This document shows, one piece after another, positions 16,301 through 24,229 of a stretch of DNA of 35,398 nt. The translations under genes were made by a program, and so were the position numbers. The stretch covers positions 1-35,398 of the forward strand of contig JAKLKB010000060.1 of assembly GCA_023150835.1 (NCBI GenBank), read 5' to 3'. The notes beneath the pieces are model-generated. The model made no database searches, was not told the DNA's origin, and saw only the letters and a program-made list of their open reading frames with translations. This DNA comes from Myxococcota bacterium. GTDB lineage: Bacteria > Myxococcota_C > UBA6777. Every line of letters starts with the position of its first letter. The first letter of the stretch is position 1.

Positions 16301-16370
16301 AGAGGTGCGGGATCTGGTGTATCGGTTGACGAGCGGAGGCTTGGCTGAAGGCAAGAAAGATGTGGTTTGA
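13311..16370 (+). CDS. hsdR: Type I restriction endonuclease subunit HsdR
   Basis: A 1019-residue motor/nuclease subunit that translocates unmodified DNA and cuts it. The N-terminal PD-(D/E)XK nuclease shows Asp169 in LDLVLFVNG and Glu183/Lys185 in ELK. The SF2 translocase has Walker A GSGKS at residues 334-338, DEAH at 437-440, the TATP motif in FAFTATPKN and the arginine-finger region QTLSRLNRAHP. The C-terminal helical domain follows to the end. Start ATG 13311 is preferred because AGGAGGAAG precedes it; GTG 13236 would add 25 residues without a good ribosome site. It is the last gene of the operon. A hairpin at 16590-16611 may end the transcript. No frameshift or missing motif, so the system looks intact. 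Confidence 0.96.
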   Translation: MRVTDISEKGLELLIVGEMTGTDGVTPQAETLSENAVGPSSTYAANKKGWLLGRAKDYDRGHALDLVQLCAFLHATQPTLFEKVPLHGELDPKDSQTAKFLARLSSEIGKVGVVDVLRKGIEHGPHHVWLFYGTPSEGNTTAEILHTQNRFSVTRQLRYSHDETRNALDLVLFVNGLPIATLELKNSLTKQTVADAVEQYKTDRDKREKLFGLGRCVVHFAVDDAEVRMCTELQGKASWFLPFNKGWEDGAGNPPNPAGLKTDYLWKDIFAPKSLIHLLEHFAQMVEIKDPETNKKKKYQLFPRYHQLDVVRCCLADVQRRGVGGRYLIQHSAGSGKSNSIAWLAHQLVGLQQEGQSVFDSVVVLTDRRVLDNQLAQTIRQLMQIRATVGHAQEAGDLKRFLQEGKKIIISTIQKFPFILEELSGEDKGRKFALIIDEAHSSQGGKSSTAVNTALSEGLSVEEEEDGEDLINRALEQRSASRKMLSNASYFAFTATPKNKTLEMFGEGLPADAEGRVRYRPFHHYSMKQAIQEGFILDVLKSFTPIQSYYRLTKTIEGDPEFDVRRAQKKLRRYVESHEYAIRLKAEIMVDHFHERVSGLKKIGGKARAMVVCNGIARAIEYFRAFQAYLTERKSSYKAIVAFSGEFLHQGINETEASLNGFASDAIASKIKEDPYRFLICADKFQTGYDEPLLHTMYVDKPLSGIKAVQTLSRLNRAHPEKYDVFVLDFYNDATAIADAFSTYYRTTVLSEGTDPNRLNDLKRDLDRLGVYAAEEVERLVGLFLSGASREKIDPLLDIWVSEYQGLDEEEQIEFKGKAKAFVRVYSFLASVSSYPHAGWEGLSIVLNLLIPKLPAPKEEDRAKGILETVDMESYRAEKQAVQSLRLVDADAEIAPVPVENGGGRGEAEMDRLSRILDAFNAHFGALFTDADRVIRRIREDIAPKVAADTAYQNAKNNTPATARIEHDKVLDRVMLSLLKDDTEVYKQFQNNDQFKREVRDLVYRLTSGGLAEGKKDVV

Positions 16371-16394
16371 GCGAAGAATGGCGCAGGCAACAAA

Positions 16395-16560
16395 ACCCCC
16401 CGTGTACACACCCTCCCAAGCGGCGGAGTCGTTGGTTTGAAAAAACCCTGATCGTCCCGCCGATAGGGGGTCAAGGGGCGACAGTCTATGGCGGGGTGTG
16501 GGGTGAAACCCCACGAAGGCGAACCAACTGCGTCATACGAAATCCGCAGGGAGCGTGATC
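16395..16560 (+). repeat. Dispersed structured repeat, copy B
   Basis: Same block order as copies A and C: CAAGCGGCGGAGTCGTT at 16417, GGGGTCAAGGGG, then GCGGGGTGTGGGG and a hairpin GTGGGGT/ACCCCAC whose stem differs from A and C but still pairs. The tail CATACGAAATCCGC at 16534-16547 is shared in altered form with copy C. It fills the first part of the 311-base gap after hsdR. Confidence 0.7.
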
Positions 16561-16589
16561 GAAGGAGAGCGCGAAGACGCCCTGTGCTT

Positions 16590-16622
16590 GGGCAGCCACA
16601 GGGGGCTGCCCCTACATTTTTA
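16590..16622 (+). terminator. Strong hairpin with T-rich tail downstream of hsdR
   Basis: GGGCAGCC and GGCTGCCC form a perfect eight-pair stem with the six-base loop ACAGGG, followed by CTACATTTTTA. It could end transcripts of the R-M operon, about 220 bases after its last stop. The same hairpin motif is common as a dispersed element in environmental genomes, so it may belong to the repeat instead. Confidence 0.5.
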
Positions 16623-16647
16623 CGATCACACAACGGGCGGATTTCGT
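16619..16647 (+). repeat. 29-bp direct repeat, right copy
   Basis: Partner of 4867-4895 (26 of 29 identical, same orientation). It lies 35 bases before the dnaE stop codon, at the right edge of the segment that carries the R-M operon. Confidence 0.65.
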
Positions 16648-16681
16648 CTAAGTCCTATGAGAATTTGAAGTGAGTGGGGGA

Positions 16682-19600
16682 TTAGCGGAGAGAGAGAGCG
16701 CGAGGGCCGAAGAGGTTTTCGATGGCTTCTTCGAAGGATTCGGAGGGATCGACGCGGATGTGTTCGGGGAGTCGGATGAGCGTTTCGGAGCGTTGGGGGA
16801 TGGTGAGGTGAAGGAGGGCGAGGCAGGATCCTTGGTGTTGGTGGAAGATTTGCAGCATTTGGCGAGCGGCGGCTTCGGAGAGATCGGAGGAAGTGAGGTG
16901 GAGATGGACTTCGCGGGCTTTTTCGTTGCGGGCGGCGATGAGGGAGCGTATTTCGGCACCTTTCATGCGGACTTGGTTTTCGTCGGATTCGGTTTCACCG
17001 CGAACAAGGACGGGTTCGTCGCTGTCAAGGAGAGAGGCGACTTCGCTGTAGAGGCGTGGGAAGACGGAGACTTCGATGGTGCCGGTCATATCTTCGACCA
17101 TGATAAAGGCCATGGGTTCGCCTTTTTTGGTGACCATGCCGCGTTTGGAGGTGATGATGCCAGCGATAGTCACTTCGCTACCACTCGGATAATCGGAGAG
17201 ATCGGCGATATTTGCGGTGACGAAGCGTTTGATGTCTTTTTCGAGGCGTTGGAGGGGATGGCCGGAGATGTAAAAGCCGAGGATCTCTTTTTCTTGTTGG
17301 AGGCGTTCTTTTTCGGGCCAGTCTTTGAGGAGGGGGATCTTGGGTTTGGGTGGAGGGGCGGAGCTTGCGAGGAGATCGAACATCGAGATCTGGCTGCTGC
17401 CTTTGTCTTTTTGGAGGCTTTGGCCGTATTGGACGGCGTCGTCCATGACAGCGACGAGAGAGGCGCGGTTGATGGGTTCGATGCCATCGAAGGCACCGGA
17501 CTTGATCAGGGCTTCGATCACGCGCTTGTTGACGGGTTTGAGGTCGACGCGCTCGCAAAAGTCGTAGATGCCGGTAAAGGGGCCGCTTTTGCGGGCTTGG
17601 ATGATCGAGTCGATGGCGTTTTCGCCGATGCCTTTGATGCCAGCGAGGCCAAAGCGGATCTTGTCACCGATGGCGACAAAGCCTCCGTGGGATTCGTTGA
17701 CGTTGGGAGGAAGGACTTGTACTTTGTGTTGGCGGCAATCGTTGAGGTAGAGCAGAAGTTTGTCGGAGTTTCCGGCATCTGCGGTGAGAAGCGCAGCCAT
17801 GTATTCATGTCGGTAGTGGGCTTTTAACCACGCGGTTTGGTACGCAACCAGCCCGTACGCCGCCGAATGTGAGTTGTGTACGATCAAGCCGTTCGCAACG
17901 AAGTTATGATCGTGTTCAACGGTCAGATCGTAGGTTCTTTGCGCGCCTTTTGGTGTAATCGATACAACCGTATCCCAGTAGATCTCGGAATCTCCGAGAT
18001 ATTGAAGGTGGGTAGAAGAGAAAAAGGTAGCGAGTTTTTGGATCGTTGTGCGGCAGAAGCCTTTCTTTTTTTGCGTTGTTGCACCATAAAAATCTCGGAC
18101 ACAGACGCCTGATCTGTTTTCCACTTCCTTCCACGTCAGCCCTGCTTTTTGACGAAGGTCTTCGATCGATTCTCGGATATCAGAAGGGATTGTATCTTTG
18201 CTGCTTTCTTCCTCAACAAGGCGATCAAGGTAATTTTTTAGCTGCTCGACCTGTTCTTCTCGGCCAACGCAGTGGGGGGCAACTGTTTCGACAAACCGCC
18301 GTTTGGTTTGTGCTCCGATAAGCGAAACGGTGAATCCACCTTTTTTTTGCTCTCGGTAGGCAAAGGTTTTTGAGGCGATTTTGCTAGGCAAGCCGAGGCG
18401 CAAAAGCAGTAACTGCACGTCTTTTGCTAAACGTTGGGATGAAGTCGCGTAGAAAGGAGCGTCATGTTCACGCCTCCCGAAAATGAATCCGTCTCCGGCC
18501 CATAACCGGCCCAAAAAGAGAGCGATATCATCGTCTCGCAGGGTAAAGATTTCGGATGGGACAAATTTTTCTGTGGCGGTACAACCGATGAGTCCGAGCT
18601 GCTGCGCCCAATAGAAAGCGCCTGAACGCTTTGGCTGTGTTTGTTTCTGTGCAAGATTTCCGAGAGTGGGTTGGTTTTGCGATGTACAACGAAATGCCCG
18701 CCCGGTGTTTGCTGCCACTTCCATTCGGACAGTATTCGGTCTTGTGTAGATGTGGGCGACGGTATTAGGGAATTTTTGGATAGCTTGGGCAAAGTCATCA
18801 ATTTGTATGGGGTTGTTGTTGTAGAAATAAAGCGTGGTGGGGTGGCATGTATTGCCCTCTGCGATCAAGCCTGCAAGGGCGATAAGTTGGTGTTCTGCCC
18901 AAGAGTTCGATGTGTGCGTTGGTATACATCGGGGGGCAGCGATACGTGTTCCGACTTGCAAGTTTTCGAGCAGGGTCCAGCCTTGGAGGGTGCGAAAGGG
19001 ATGGTTTGCTGTGGCGGTGATGGTTTTGCCCAAGGCCGTTTTGAGTTCAAACGTGGGTTGGATACCGTTGTCGATGACGTCAGAGACCGAGCGGGTGTGG
19101 ATTTTCCAGTCGTTTCCGAGAGCATGAATTGAAAAGGGGCGTGGTGTGGCGTGGAGTTCGGCGAGGGTGGTGCGTTCGCCAGTCTGTGCGTCGAGGAGCT
19201 CGGTATCGCCAGCCAAGCAACGATTGAAACCATAGGCGGCGAACTTTTCGACCTTTCCGAAGAGGTCTTCGGCTTTTGCGGTGTCGAAGCCGTTTTTTTG
19301 GGCACCTTCGACAAAGCGGCTGCGTTGCTTTTCCATTTCGAGGGCGTCTTTTTTACCCATAGCGCGGCGCAAGAGGTCGGCTTCACCGAGGGAATAGCTG
19401 GCGAGTACGTTGGCGATTTGCATGACTTGTTCTTGGTAGATGCAGACGCCGTAGGTGCTACCGAGGACAGGTTGGAGGACATCGAAGATATAGTCGATCT
19501 TTTCTTGTCCGTGTTTTCGGAGGATGAAAGAGTCGGCCATACCGCTTTGGAGGGGTCCGGGTCGGTAGAGGGCGACGAGGGCGATGACGTCTTCAAAACA

Positions 19601-21574
19601 GGAGGGTCGGAGTCGGGTGATCAGTTGGCGCATTCCGGAGGATTCGAGTTGGAAGACGCCCAAGGTATCGGCGTGGCACAAAAGGTCGAATACAGCGGGG
19701 TCTTCGATGTTGATGGTTTCCATATCGACGGTGACGCCTCGGTTTTGTTTGATCAAGTCGAGGCAATTTTTGATCAGGGTAAGGTTCTTGAGTCCGAGGA
19801 AGTCGAACTTGATCAGGCCGACGCTTTCGACCCCTTTCATATCGAACTGCGTGACGACTTCGCCTTTTGCGCCTTTGTAGAGGGGGAGGTGTTCGACGAG
19901 AGGGCGTCCATCGGAGATGACGACGCCAGCGGCGTGGACGGAGGCGTGTCGGTTGAGACCTTCGAGTCGGCGGGCGATATCGAAAAGTTTGGCGAGGCGG
20001 GGATTTTCTTTGATTTCTTCGCGCAGACGGGGTTCTTGTTGGAGGGCGTCGTCAAGGGTGATATCGAGGACGTTGGGGATGAGTTTGGCGAGGCGGTTGG
20101 TTTCGTTGAAAGAGATGTCCATAGCGCGGCCAACGTCTTTTAAGACGGCCTTGGCTTTGAGTTTTCCGAAGGTGATGATCTGGGAGACGGCGGGTCCGCC
20201 CGGGACGGCGTATCGTTCACGGACGTATTGGATGACTTCGTCGCGTCGGGATTCACAGAAGTCGACGTCGATATCGGGCATGGAGATGCGTTCTGGGTTG
20301 AGGAAACGCTCGAAGAGCAGGCTGTGTTTGATCGGATCGATGTCGGTGATGCGGGTGCAAAAAGCGACGAGGGAGCCCGCAGCCGAGCCACGTCCCGGAC
20401 CGACGGGGATATCGTGATCTTTGGCCCAGTTGATAAAGTCAGAGACGATCAAGAAGTAGTCGGCGAAGCCCATTTTTTGGATCATCAGGAGTTCGTATTC
20501 GAGGCGATCGAAGTATTCTTTGCGCAGATCGTCGTGTTTTTCGGGTGGGTTTTGGGCGAGAACGATCTGGAGTCGGGCCTCGAGTCCTTTGAGGCTATCG
20601 GCGCGCAAGGCGTCCATATTGGAGACGCCGTCGCCTTTGTCGAGTTTGGGGAAGTAGTAATCCTTGTTTTTGAGGTTGACATCGCACATCTCGGCGATCT
20701 TGAGGGTGTTTTCGCAGGCATCGGGCCATTCTTTGAAGAGTTCCCACATCTCGTCGGGGCTTTTGAGATAGAACTCTTGGACATCGTGTTTGAGGCGATT
20801 GGGATCGCTGATGGTTTTGCCTGTTTGGATGGCGAGGAGGGCGTCTTGGGCTTCGGCGTCTTCGCGGGCCATGTAGTGGACGTCGTTGGTGGCGACCAGT
20901 CCGAGTCCAAGCTCACGAGCGATCTGGACGAGCTTGGGATTGACGGCCATCTGTTCTGCGATGCCGTTCATTTGGAGTTCGATGTAATAGTAGCCGTTGA
21001 AGATCTGGGCGTATTCTTTGGCGGCGGCGAGGGCTTCTTCGTCGCGTCCTTTGAGCAGAAGTTGGCAGACTTCACCCGCGAGACAAGAAGAAGTGCCGAT
21101 CAAGCCTTCGGCGTGTTGGCGGAGGATCTCTTTATCGATGCGAGGGCGGTAATGGAAGCCTTCAAAAAAGCCCGCAGTCACGAGCTTCGAGAGGTTGCGG
21201 TAGCCTGTGTTGTTTCGGGCGAGGATGAGTTGGTGGTAGTAGATGCGATCGGTGAATCGGCCTTTTTCTTTGCTAAGGCGGGACACAGGAGCCAGATAGG
21301 TTTCGCAGCCCACGATCGGTTTGATGCCCGCGCTGGTGGCCTTTTTGAAAAAGTCGATGGCACCGAACATATTGCCGTGATCGGTGATCGCGACAGCGTC
21401 CATGCCGAGGGATTGGATCTTGTTGAGTAGGCCGTATTCTTTTTTGGGATTTTTGAGATCGCCGATGAGTTGGGCGCCATCAAGCAAGCTGTAAGTGGTG
21501 TGAAGGTGCAGGTGGACAAATTTCTTTTTGATTTGTCCGATATCGCTGCATGTTTCGGTGATGATCGAAGCCAT
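16682..21574 (-). CDS. dnaE: DNA polymerase III alpha subunit with an in-frame intein
   Basis: The replicative polymerase subunit, 1630 residues as a precursor and about 1181 after removal of a 449-residue intein, close to the usual ~1160. The PHP domain opens with HLHLHTTYS (His21/23/25), the palm carries PDIDVDF near residue 431, and an OB-fold (VTIAGIITSKRG, about residue 1465 of the precursor) sits near the C-terminus. The start ATG 21574 has GAGGAA upstream and gives the normal N-terminus; the frame continues open to 21667 without a better site. The intein interrupts AAYGFNR/SHSAAYG in the polymerase core, so activity requires splicing. The gene is the last of a minus-strand cluster with the kinase and HKD genes. 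Confidence 0.97.
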   Translation of the reverse strand: MASIITETCSDIGQIKKKFVHLHLHTTYSLLDGAQLIGDLKNPKKEYGLLNKIQSLGMDAVAITDHGNMFGAIDFFKKATSAGIKPIVGCETYLAPVSRLSKEKGRFTDRIYYHQLILARNNTGYRNLSKLVTAGFFEGFHYRPRIDKEILRQHAEGLIGTSSCLAGEVCQLLLKGRDEEALAAAKEYAQIFNGYYYIELQMNGIAEQMAVNPKLVQIARELGLGLVATNDVHYMAREDAEAQDALLAIQTGKTISDPNRLKHDVQEFYLKSPDEMWELFKEWPDACENTLKIAEMCDVNLKNKDYYFPKLDKGDGVSNMDALRADSLKGLEARLQIVLAQNPPEKHDDLRKEYFDRLEYELLMIQKMGFADYFLIVSDFINWAKDHDIPVGPGRGSAAGSLVAFCTRITDIDPIKHSLLFERFLNPERISMPDIDVDFCESRRDEVIQYVRERYAVPGGPAVSQIITFGKLKAKAVLKDVGRAMDISFNETNRLAKLIPNVLDITLDDALQQEPRLREEIKENPRLAKLFDIARRLEGLNRHASVHAAGVVISDGRPLVEHLPLYKGAKGEVVTQFDMKGVESVGLIKFDFLGLKNLTLIKNCLDLIKQNRGVTVDMETINIEDPAVFDLLCHADTLGVFQLESSGMRQLITRLRPSCFEDVIALVALYRPGPLQSGMADSFILRKHGQEKIDYIFDVLQPVLGSTYGVCIYQEQVMQIANVLASYSLGEADLLRRAMGKKDALEMEKQRSRFVEGAQKNGFDTAKAEDLFGKVEKFAAYGFNRCLAGDTELLDAQTGERTTLAELHATPRPFSIHALGNDWKIHTRSVSDVIDNGIQPTFELKTALGKTITATANHPFRTLQGWTLLENLQVGTRIAAPRCIPTHTSNSWAEHQLIALAGLIAEGNTCHPTTLYFYNNNPIQIDDFAQAIQKFPNTVAHIYTRPNTVRMEVAANTGRAFRCTSQNQPTLGNLAQKQTQPKRSGAFYWAQQLGLIGCTATEKFVPSEIFTLRDDDIALFLGRLWAGDGFIFGRREHDAPFYATSSQRLAKDVQLLLLRLGLPSKIASKTFAYREQKKGGFTVSLIGAQTKRRFVETVAPHCVGREEQVEQLKNYLDRLVEEESSKDTIPSDIRESIEDLRQKAGLTWKEVENRSGVCVRDFYGATTQKKKGFCRTTIQKLATFFSSTHLQYLGDSEIYWDTVVSITPKGAQRTYDLTVEHDHNFVANGLIVHNSHSAAYGLVAYQTAWLKAHYRHEYMAALLTADAGNSDKLLLYLNDCRQHKVQVLPPNVNESHGGFVAIGDKIRFGLAGIKGIGENAIDSIIQARKSGPFTGIYDFCERVDLKPVNKRVIEALIKSGAFDGIEPINRASLVAVMDDAVQYGQSLQKDKGSSQISMFDLLASSAPPPKPKIPLLKDWPEKERLQQEKEILGFYISGHPLQRLEKDIKRFVTANIADLSDYPSGSEVTIAGIITSKRGMVTKKGEPMAFIMVEDMTGTIEVSVFPRLYSEVASLLDSDEPVLVRGETESDENQVRMKGAEIRSLIAARNEKAREVHLHLTSSDLSEAAARQMLQIFHQHQGSCLALLHLTIPQRSETLIRLPEHIRVDPSESFEEAIENLFGPRALSLR
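17873..19219 (-). mobile_element. LAGLIDADG intein within dnaE
   Basis: A 449-residue intein, precursor residues 786-1234. It starts with Cys (CLAGDTEL, block A), has TANHPF (block B, TxxH), two LAGLIDADG-type motifs LAGLIAEG and LGRLWAGDG for a homing endonuclease, and ends VHN before Ser+1 of the extein. Between the second endonuclease motif and the last splicing block is a helix-turn-helix-like stretch (DLRQKAGLTWKEVENRSG). All splicing residues are present, so it should be active. The insertion point is four residues downstream of the site used by the cyanobacterial split DnaE intein (before CFN). Codon use appears less GC-biased than in the flanking exteins, consistent with transfer. Confidence 0.95.
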
Positions 21575-21624
21575 GAGATTCCTCGCAAAGTCAAGAAGGT
21601 GTTGGATCGGGGGTTTTAAGGGGA

Positions 21625-22335
21625 TTAGGAACGAGAGGAGGTGGTGGGGCGGGCATAGAGGGCCCAAAGCCGATCGAACTCTTGTTGAAAAGCGCGGATC
21701 ATCGAGGGATTGCGTGTGATGATCAGGTTTTCGTGGTTGTTGGTGCTTGCGGAGCGCGTCCAGTTGAAGCTGCCGTTGAGGAGGATGGATTGGTCGAGGA
21801 TGGCGAATTTGTGGTGCATGTGATCGCTGTTTTGATCGACAGCGGTGGGGATTCCGGTTTGGTTGAGGTTGGTCACATCGGAGCCGAGGTCGGCGGCTTT
21901 GTCGTTGTCGGAGAGGATGCGGACGGAGAGGCCGTTTTGGTGGGCTTTTTCGAGGATGCGGGAGAGGCGGTCATCCGTGATGGTGTAGACGCAGACATCG
22001 AGGGTCTTTCGGGCGCTTTGGAGGACTTCAAGAAGGCGGGCGTAGGAACGTGCATCAGGGAAGAACAAGGCTTCGTCGGCGTCGGTGGTTTGGGTGGGGG
22101 ACTGTTGGAGAAGGATCTTGGTGAGGGAGGCGATCCATTCGAGGGCAAGGCGCTCTTGGGGATGGCGGAGGGCTTGTTGTGCGCAAGCAAAGATCTCGTG
22201 GCGCAGGAGTTGGAGTTGTTCGGTGGAGGGTTGGGCGTCTTCAAGGAGTTGCTTGAAGACGGTGGCTTCGTTGCGGGAGAGTTGTTGATCGTCGAAACTT
22301 TGTTGGAGAAAGGTGCGGAATTGTTGGATATCCAT
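21625..22335 (-). CDS. Single-HKD phospholipase-D-like protein
   Basis: A 236-residue protein. Residues 1-75 are an all-helical N-terminal region of unknown role. Residues ~88-230 form a PLD-like domain with one HKD motif, H174-x-K176-x4-D181, followed by GSFNWT. Such single-HKD proteins dimerise to form the active site and include nucleases (Nuc/Zucchini type) as well as phospholipases; the order SARKTLDVCVYTITDDRLS is typical of that subgroup. No signal peptide, so it is probably cytoplasmic and more likely nuclease-like. The gene is 50 bases upstream of dnaE and 116 bases downstream of the kinase on the same strand, so the three may be co-transcribed. A link to replication or repair is inferred from position only. 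Confidence 0.82.
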   Translation of the reverse strand: MDIQQFRTFLQQSFDDQQLSRNEATVFKQLLEDAQPSTEQLQLLRHEIFACAQQALRHPQERLALEWIASLTKILLQQSPTQTTDADEALFFPDARSYARLLEVLQSARKTLDVCVYTITDDRLSRILEKAHQNGLSVRILSDNDKAADLGSDVTNLNQTGIPTAVDQNSDHMHHKFAILDQSILLNGSFNWTRSASTNNHENLIITRNPSMIRAFQQEFDRLWALYARPTTSSRS

Positions 22336-22451
22336 CGTTGGGCCTCGGGGGTAGAAAGACTAGACAAAAAGACAGAGGGAGGATGCCGCGAGGCGAGGTT
22401 GAAGTCAATGATGCGAGGGGAGGCAACGGAAGCAAGGGTGAAAGCGAAGGA

Positions 22452-23954
22452 TTATCTGAGGAAGAGGAAGTAGAGGAGGAGCATGAGGAAGATCCCCGAG
22501 AAGAGGCCGATGAGGACGAGGGCGGCGAGGTGGCGTTTTTTGATGCGTTGTGGGGGTGTTTGCTCGGGGAAGGGTGTGTGGGCTTGGGTGGTTTTGGCGT
22601 GTGGGGTTGGAGCGGTTGCGTGGGGAAGATTGCCGTTGGAAGCGCGTTGTTGTCGGATCTGAGCGACGATATCTTCGGGTCTGCGGAGGTCGACGCTGGT
22701 GCGTTCGTCGGGGACGTTGGGTTCAGCGTCAGGGAGGGCGTCTTGGGAGTTCCATTGGGGTGCGTTGGAGGGAGAGTAGGGTGTGGGTTTGCCCATAGGA
22801 GGGGGAGATCCCATGGGAGGAGGAGCGCCAGCGGGGGTTCCGGAGACGGGCCATCCGCCGATGACGGTGCGTTCGGACTCGAAGCTTTCGTGTTGAGCGC
22901 CTTCTTCGAGGGCGAGTTGGAGATCTTCAAAGAAAGCGCGAGCGTCGGGATAGCGGTCAGCGGGGCTTTTGGCGAGCGCTTTGTTGAGGATATCTTGGAG
23001 TTGGGGAGGGAAAAAGCGTTCGGGGCAGGATTCGGCGAGGGAAGGTGGCGGGTGGCGGAGGTGCTTTTCCATGACTTCGATGGGTCGTTTGGTACCCCAG
23101 AAAGGAGGTCTTCCCGTGAGGACTTCGTAGAGGATGGCTCCAGCGGCGTAGAGGTCGGCGCGGTGGTCGACGCGGGCGTCGATGATGATCTGTTCGGGGG
23201 CCATGTAGTGGGGAGTACCAACGACCATGCCGGCGGCGGTGAGTTTACGTTCGTTGGCGTCTTCAAGAAGAGCGATGCCGAAGTCGAAGACTTTGAGTTT
23301 GCGGTGGACGAGGGAGTCGTCTTGGTTGGGTAGGGAGTGGCCAGCGGAGACGAGCATCATATTTTCGGGTTTGAGGTCGCGGTGGACGATATCGCGGGTG
23401 TGCATGAAGTACATGGCGCTGGTGAGTTGGTTGAAGATGTGGAGGATCTCGTCAAAGGCGAGTGTTCCGCGTTTTTTTCGTTCGTCAAAGAGGGTGCTGC
23501 CTTCGAGCCATTCCATCGCCATGTAGGGGCCAAGGCCGCTGAGATGGCCGAAGTCGTGGATGGAGACGACGTTGTCGTGTTGTAGCCGAGCGAGGACGCG
23601 GGCTTCGCGTTCAAAGCGAGCTTTGGTTTCTTCGTCGGTGATGAGGTCAGCGCGCAAGACTTTGACGGCGAAGAGCTTTCCGAGGTCGGTGTGTCGGCCT
23701 TGGTAGACGGCACCTGCACCGCCAAAGCCGATGCGTTTTTCGAGGACGATCTTTCCGACGTATTTGCCGAGGAAGGGGTCGACGTCTTCGCCTTTGAGGG
23801 AGGAGCCGCAACGGCTACAGTAGGTGGCGGTGTTGTTGTTTTTGTGGCCACAATTTCGGCAAGTGGTGCTCTGATCCGTCACCGTCGTTCGTTCCTTTTC
23901 TTTGGTGGGCGCGGGCAAGACATCCGTGTGAGATCCCGAGCCATCGTGGGCCAT
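22452..23954 (-). CDS. Zinc-ribbon Ser/Thr protein kinase with C-terminal membrane anchor
   Basis: A 500-residue kinase. A zinc ribbon uses Cys32, 35, 46 and 49 (CRNCG...CSRCG). The kinase domain spans ~66-335: Gly-rich GFGGAGAVYQG (76-86), Lys98 in FAVKVL, HRDLKPEN at 191-198, DFG at 224-226 and APE at 252-254, all intact. A Pro/Gly-rich low-complexity linker (~345-470) leads to one transmembrane segment at the very C-terminus (LAALVLIGLFSGIFL), so the kinase faces the cytoplasm. This build is common in Myxococcota. Its substrate is unknown. ATG 23954 is used; GTG 23882 (AAAGGAAC upstream) would start just before the zinc ribbon and is a fair alternative. It is divergent to gltX. Confidence 0.93.
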   Translation of the reverse strand: MAHDGSGSHTDVLPAPTKEKERTTVTDQSTTCRNCGHKNNNTATYCSRCGSSLKGEDVDPFLGKYVGKIVLEKRIGFGGAGAVYQGRHTDLGKLFAVKVLRADLITDEETKARFEREARVLARLQHDNVVSIHDFGHLSGLGPYMAMEWLEGSTLFDERKKRGTLAFDEILHIFNQLTSAMYFMHTRDIVHRDLKPENMMLVSAGHSLPNQDDSLVHRKLKVFDFGIALLEDANERKLTAAGMVVGTPHYMAPEQIIIDARVDHRADLYAAGAILYEVLTGRPPFWGTKRPIEVMEKHLRHPPPSLAESCPERFFPPQLQDILNKALAKSPADRYPDARAFFEDLQLALEEGAQHESFESERTVIGGWPVSGTPAGAPPPMGSPPPMGKPTPYSPSNAPQWNSQDALPDAEPNVPDERTSVDLRRPEDIVAQIRQQRASNGNLPHATAPTPHAKTTQAHTPFPEQTPPQRIKKRHLAALVLIGLFSGIFLMLLLYFLFLR

Positions 23955-24051
23955 TGATCGCCGATCTGGCAGGAAGATTCCTTGTATCACAAAGTATCGG
24001 CGCGCACCAAGTTTGTGTGCTTGGAGAGCGGAAGGCAAGAGAGGGATCAGG

Positions 24052-24080
24052 CTTGCGAAGGGTGAGAGGGGCCATTAGAA
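24052..24080 (+). promoter_or_regulatory. Candidate sigma-70 promoter of gltX
   Basis: TTGCGA (24052-24057) and TAGAAT (24075-24080) are separated by 17 bases. The match to consensus is 4 of 6 and 5 of 6. The inferred transcript start near 24087 leaves a leader of about 140 bases that contains hairpins (see the next entry). Confidence 0.45.
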
Positions 24081-24134
24081 TGCGCGCCGCAAAAGGCTGA
24101 ACTTTGTTAGGGAGTATGCGTTTGCGTTGTCGAG

Positions 24135-24154
24135 ACGCCCATGTGGGGCGTTTT
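24135..24154 (+). promoter_or_regulatory. Leader hairpin before gltX
   Basis: ACGCCC and GGGCGT form a perfect six-pair stem with loop ATGTG, followed by TTT; a second stem GTGGC/GCCAC follows within 30 bases (24167-24183). The position in the gltX leader could mean attenuation, but no leader peptide or T-box is recognisable. Confidence 0.35.
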
Positions 24155-24229
24155 GGAGGAGGCGTGGCTGTGGAGGCCACAAGAAAAGGCGGCGGCAGAA
24201 CGGGCGTGCCGCGAGGGAGAAGAAGAGTG

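Noticed and set aside
20228-21430. Long plus-strand frames opposite dnaE (also 16670-17827 and 19151-20143)
   Set aside because: They are antisense to highly conserved DnaE sequence and stay open because of its codon bias; no family motif is visible.
24104-24229. N-terminal extension of GluRS
   Set aside because: The residues are unlike any GluRS and contain the leader hairpins; the normal N-terminus begins at 24230.
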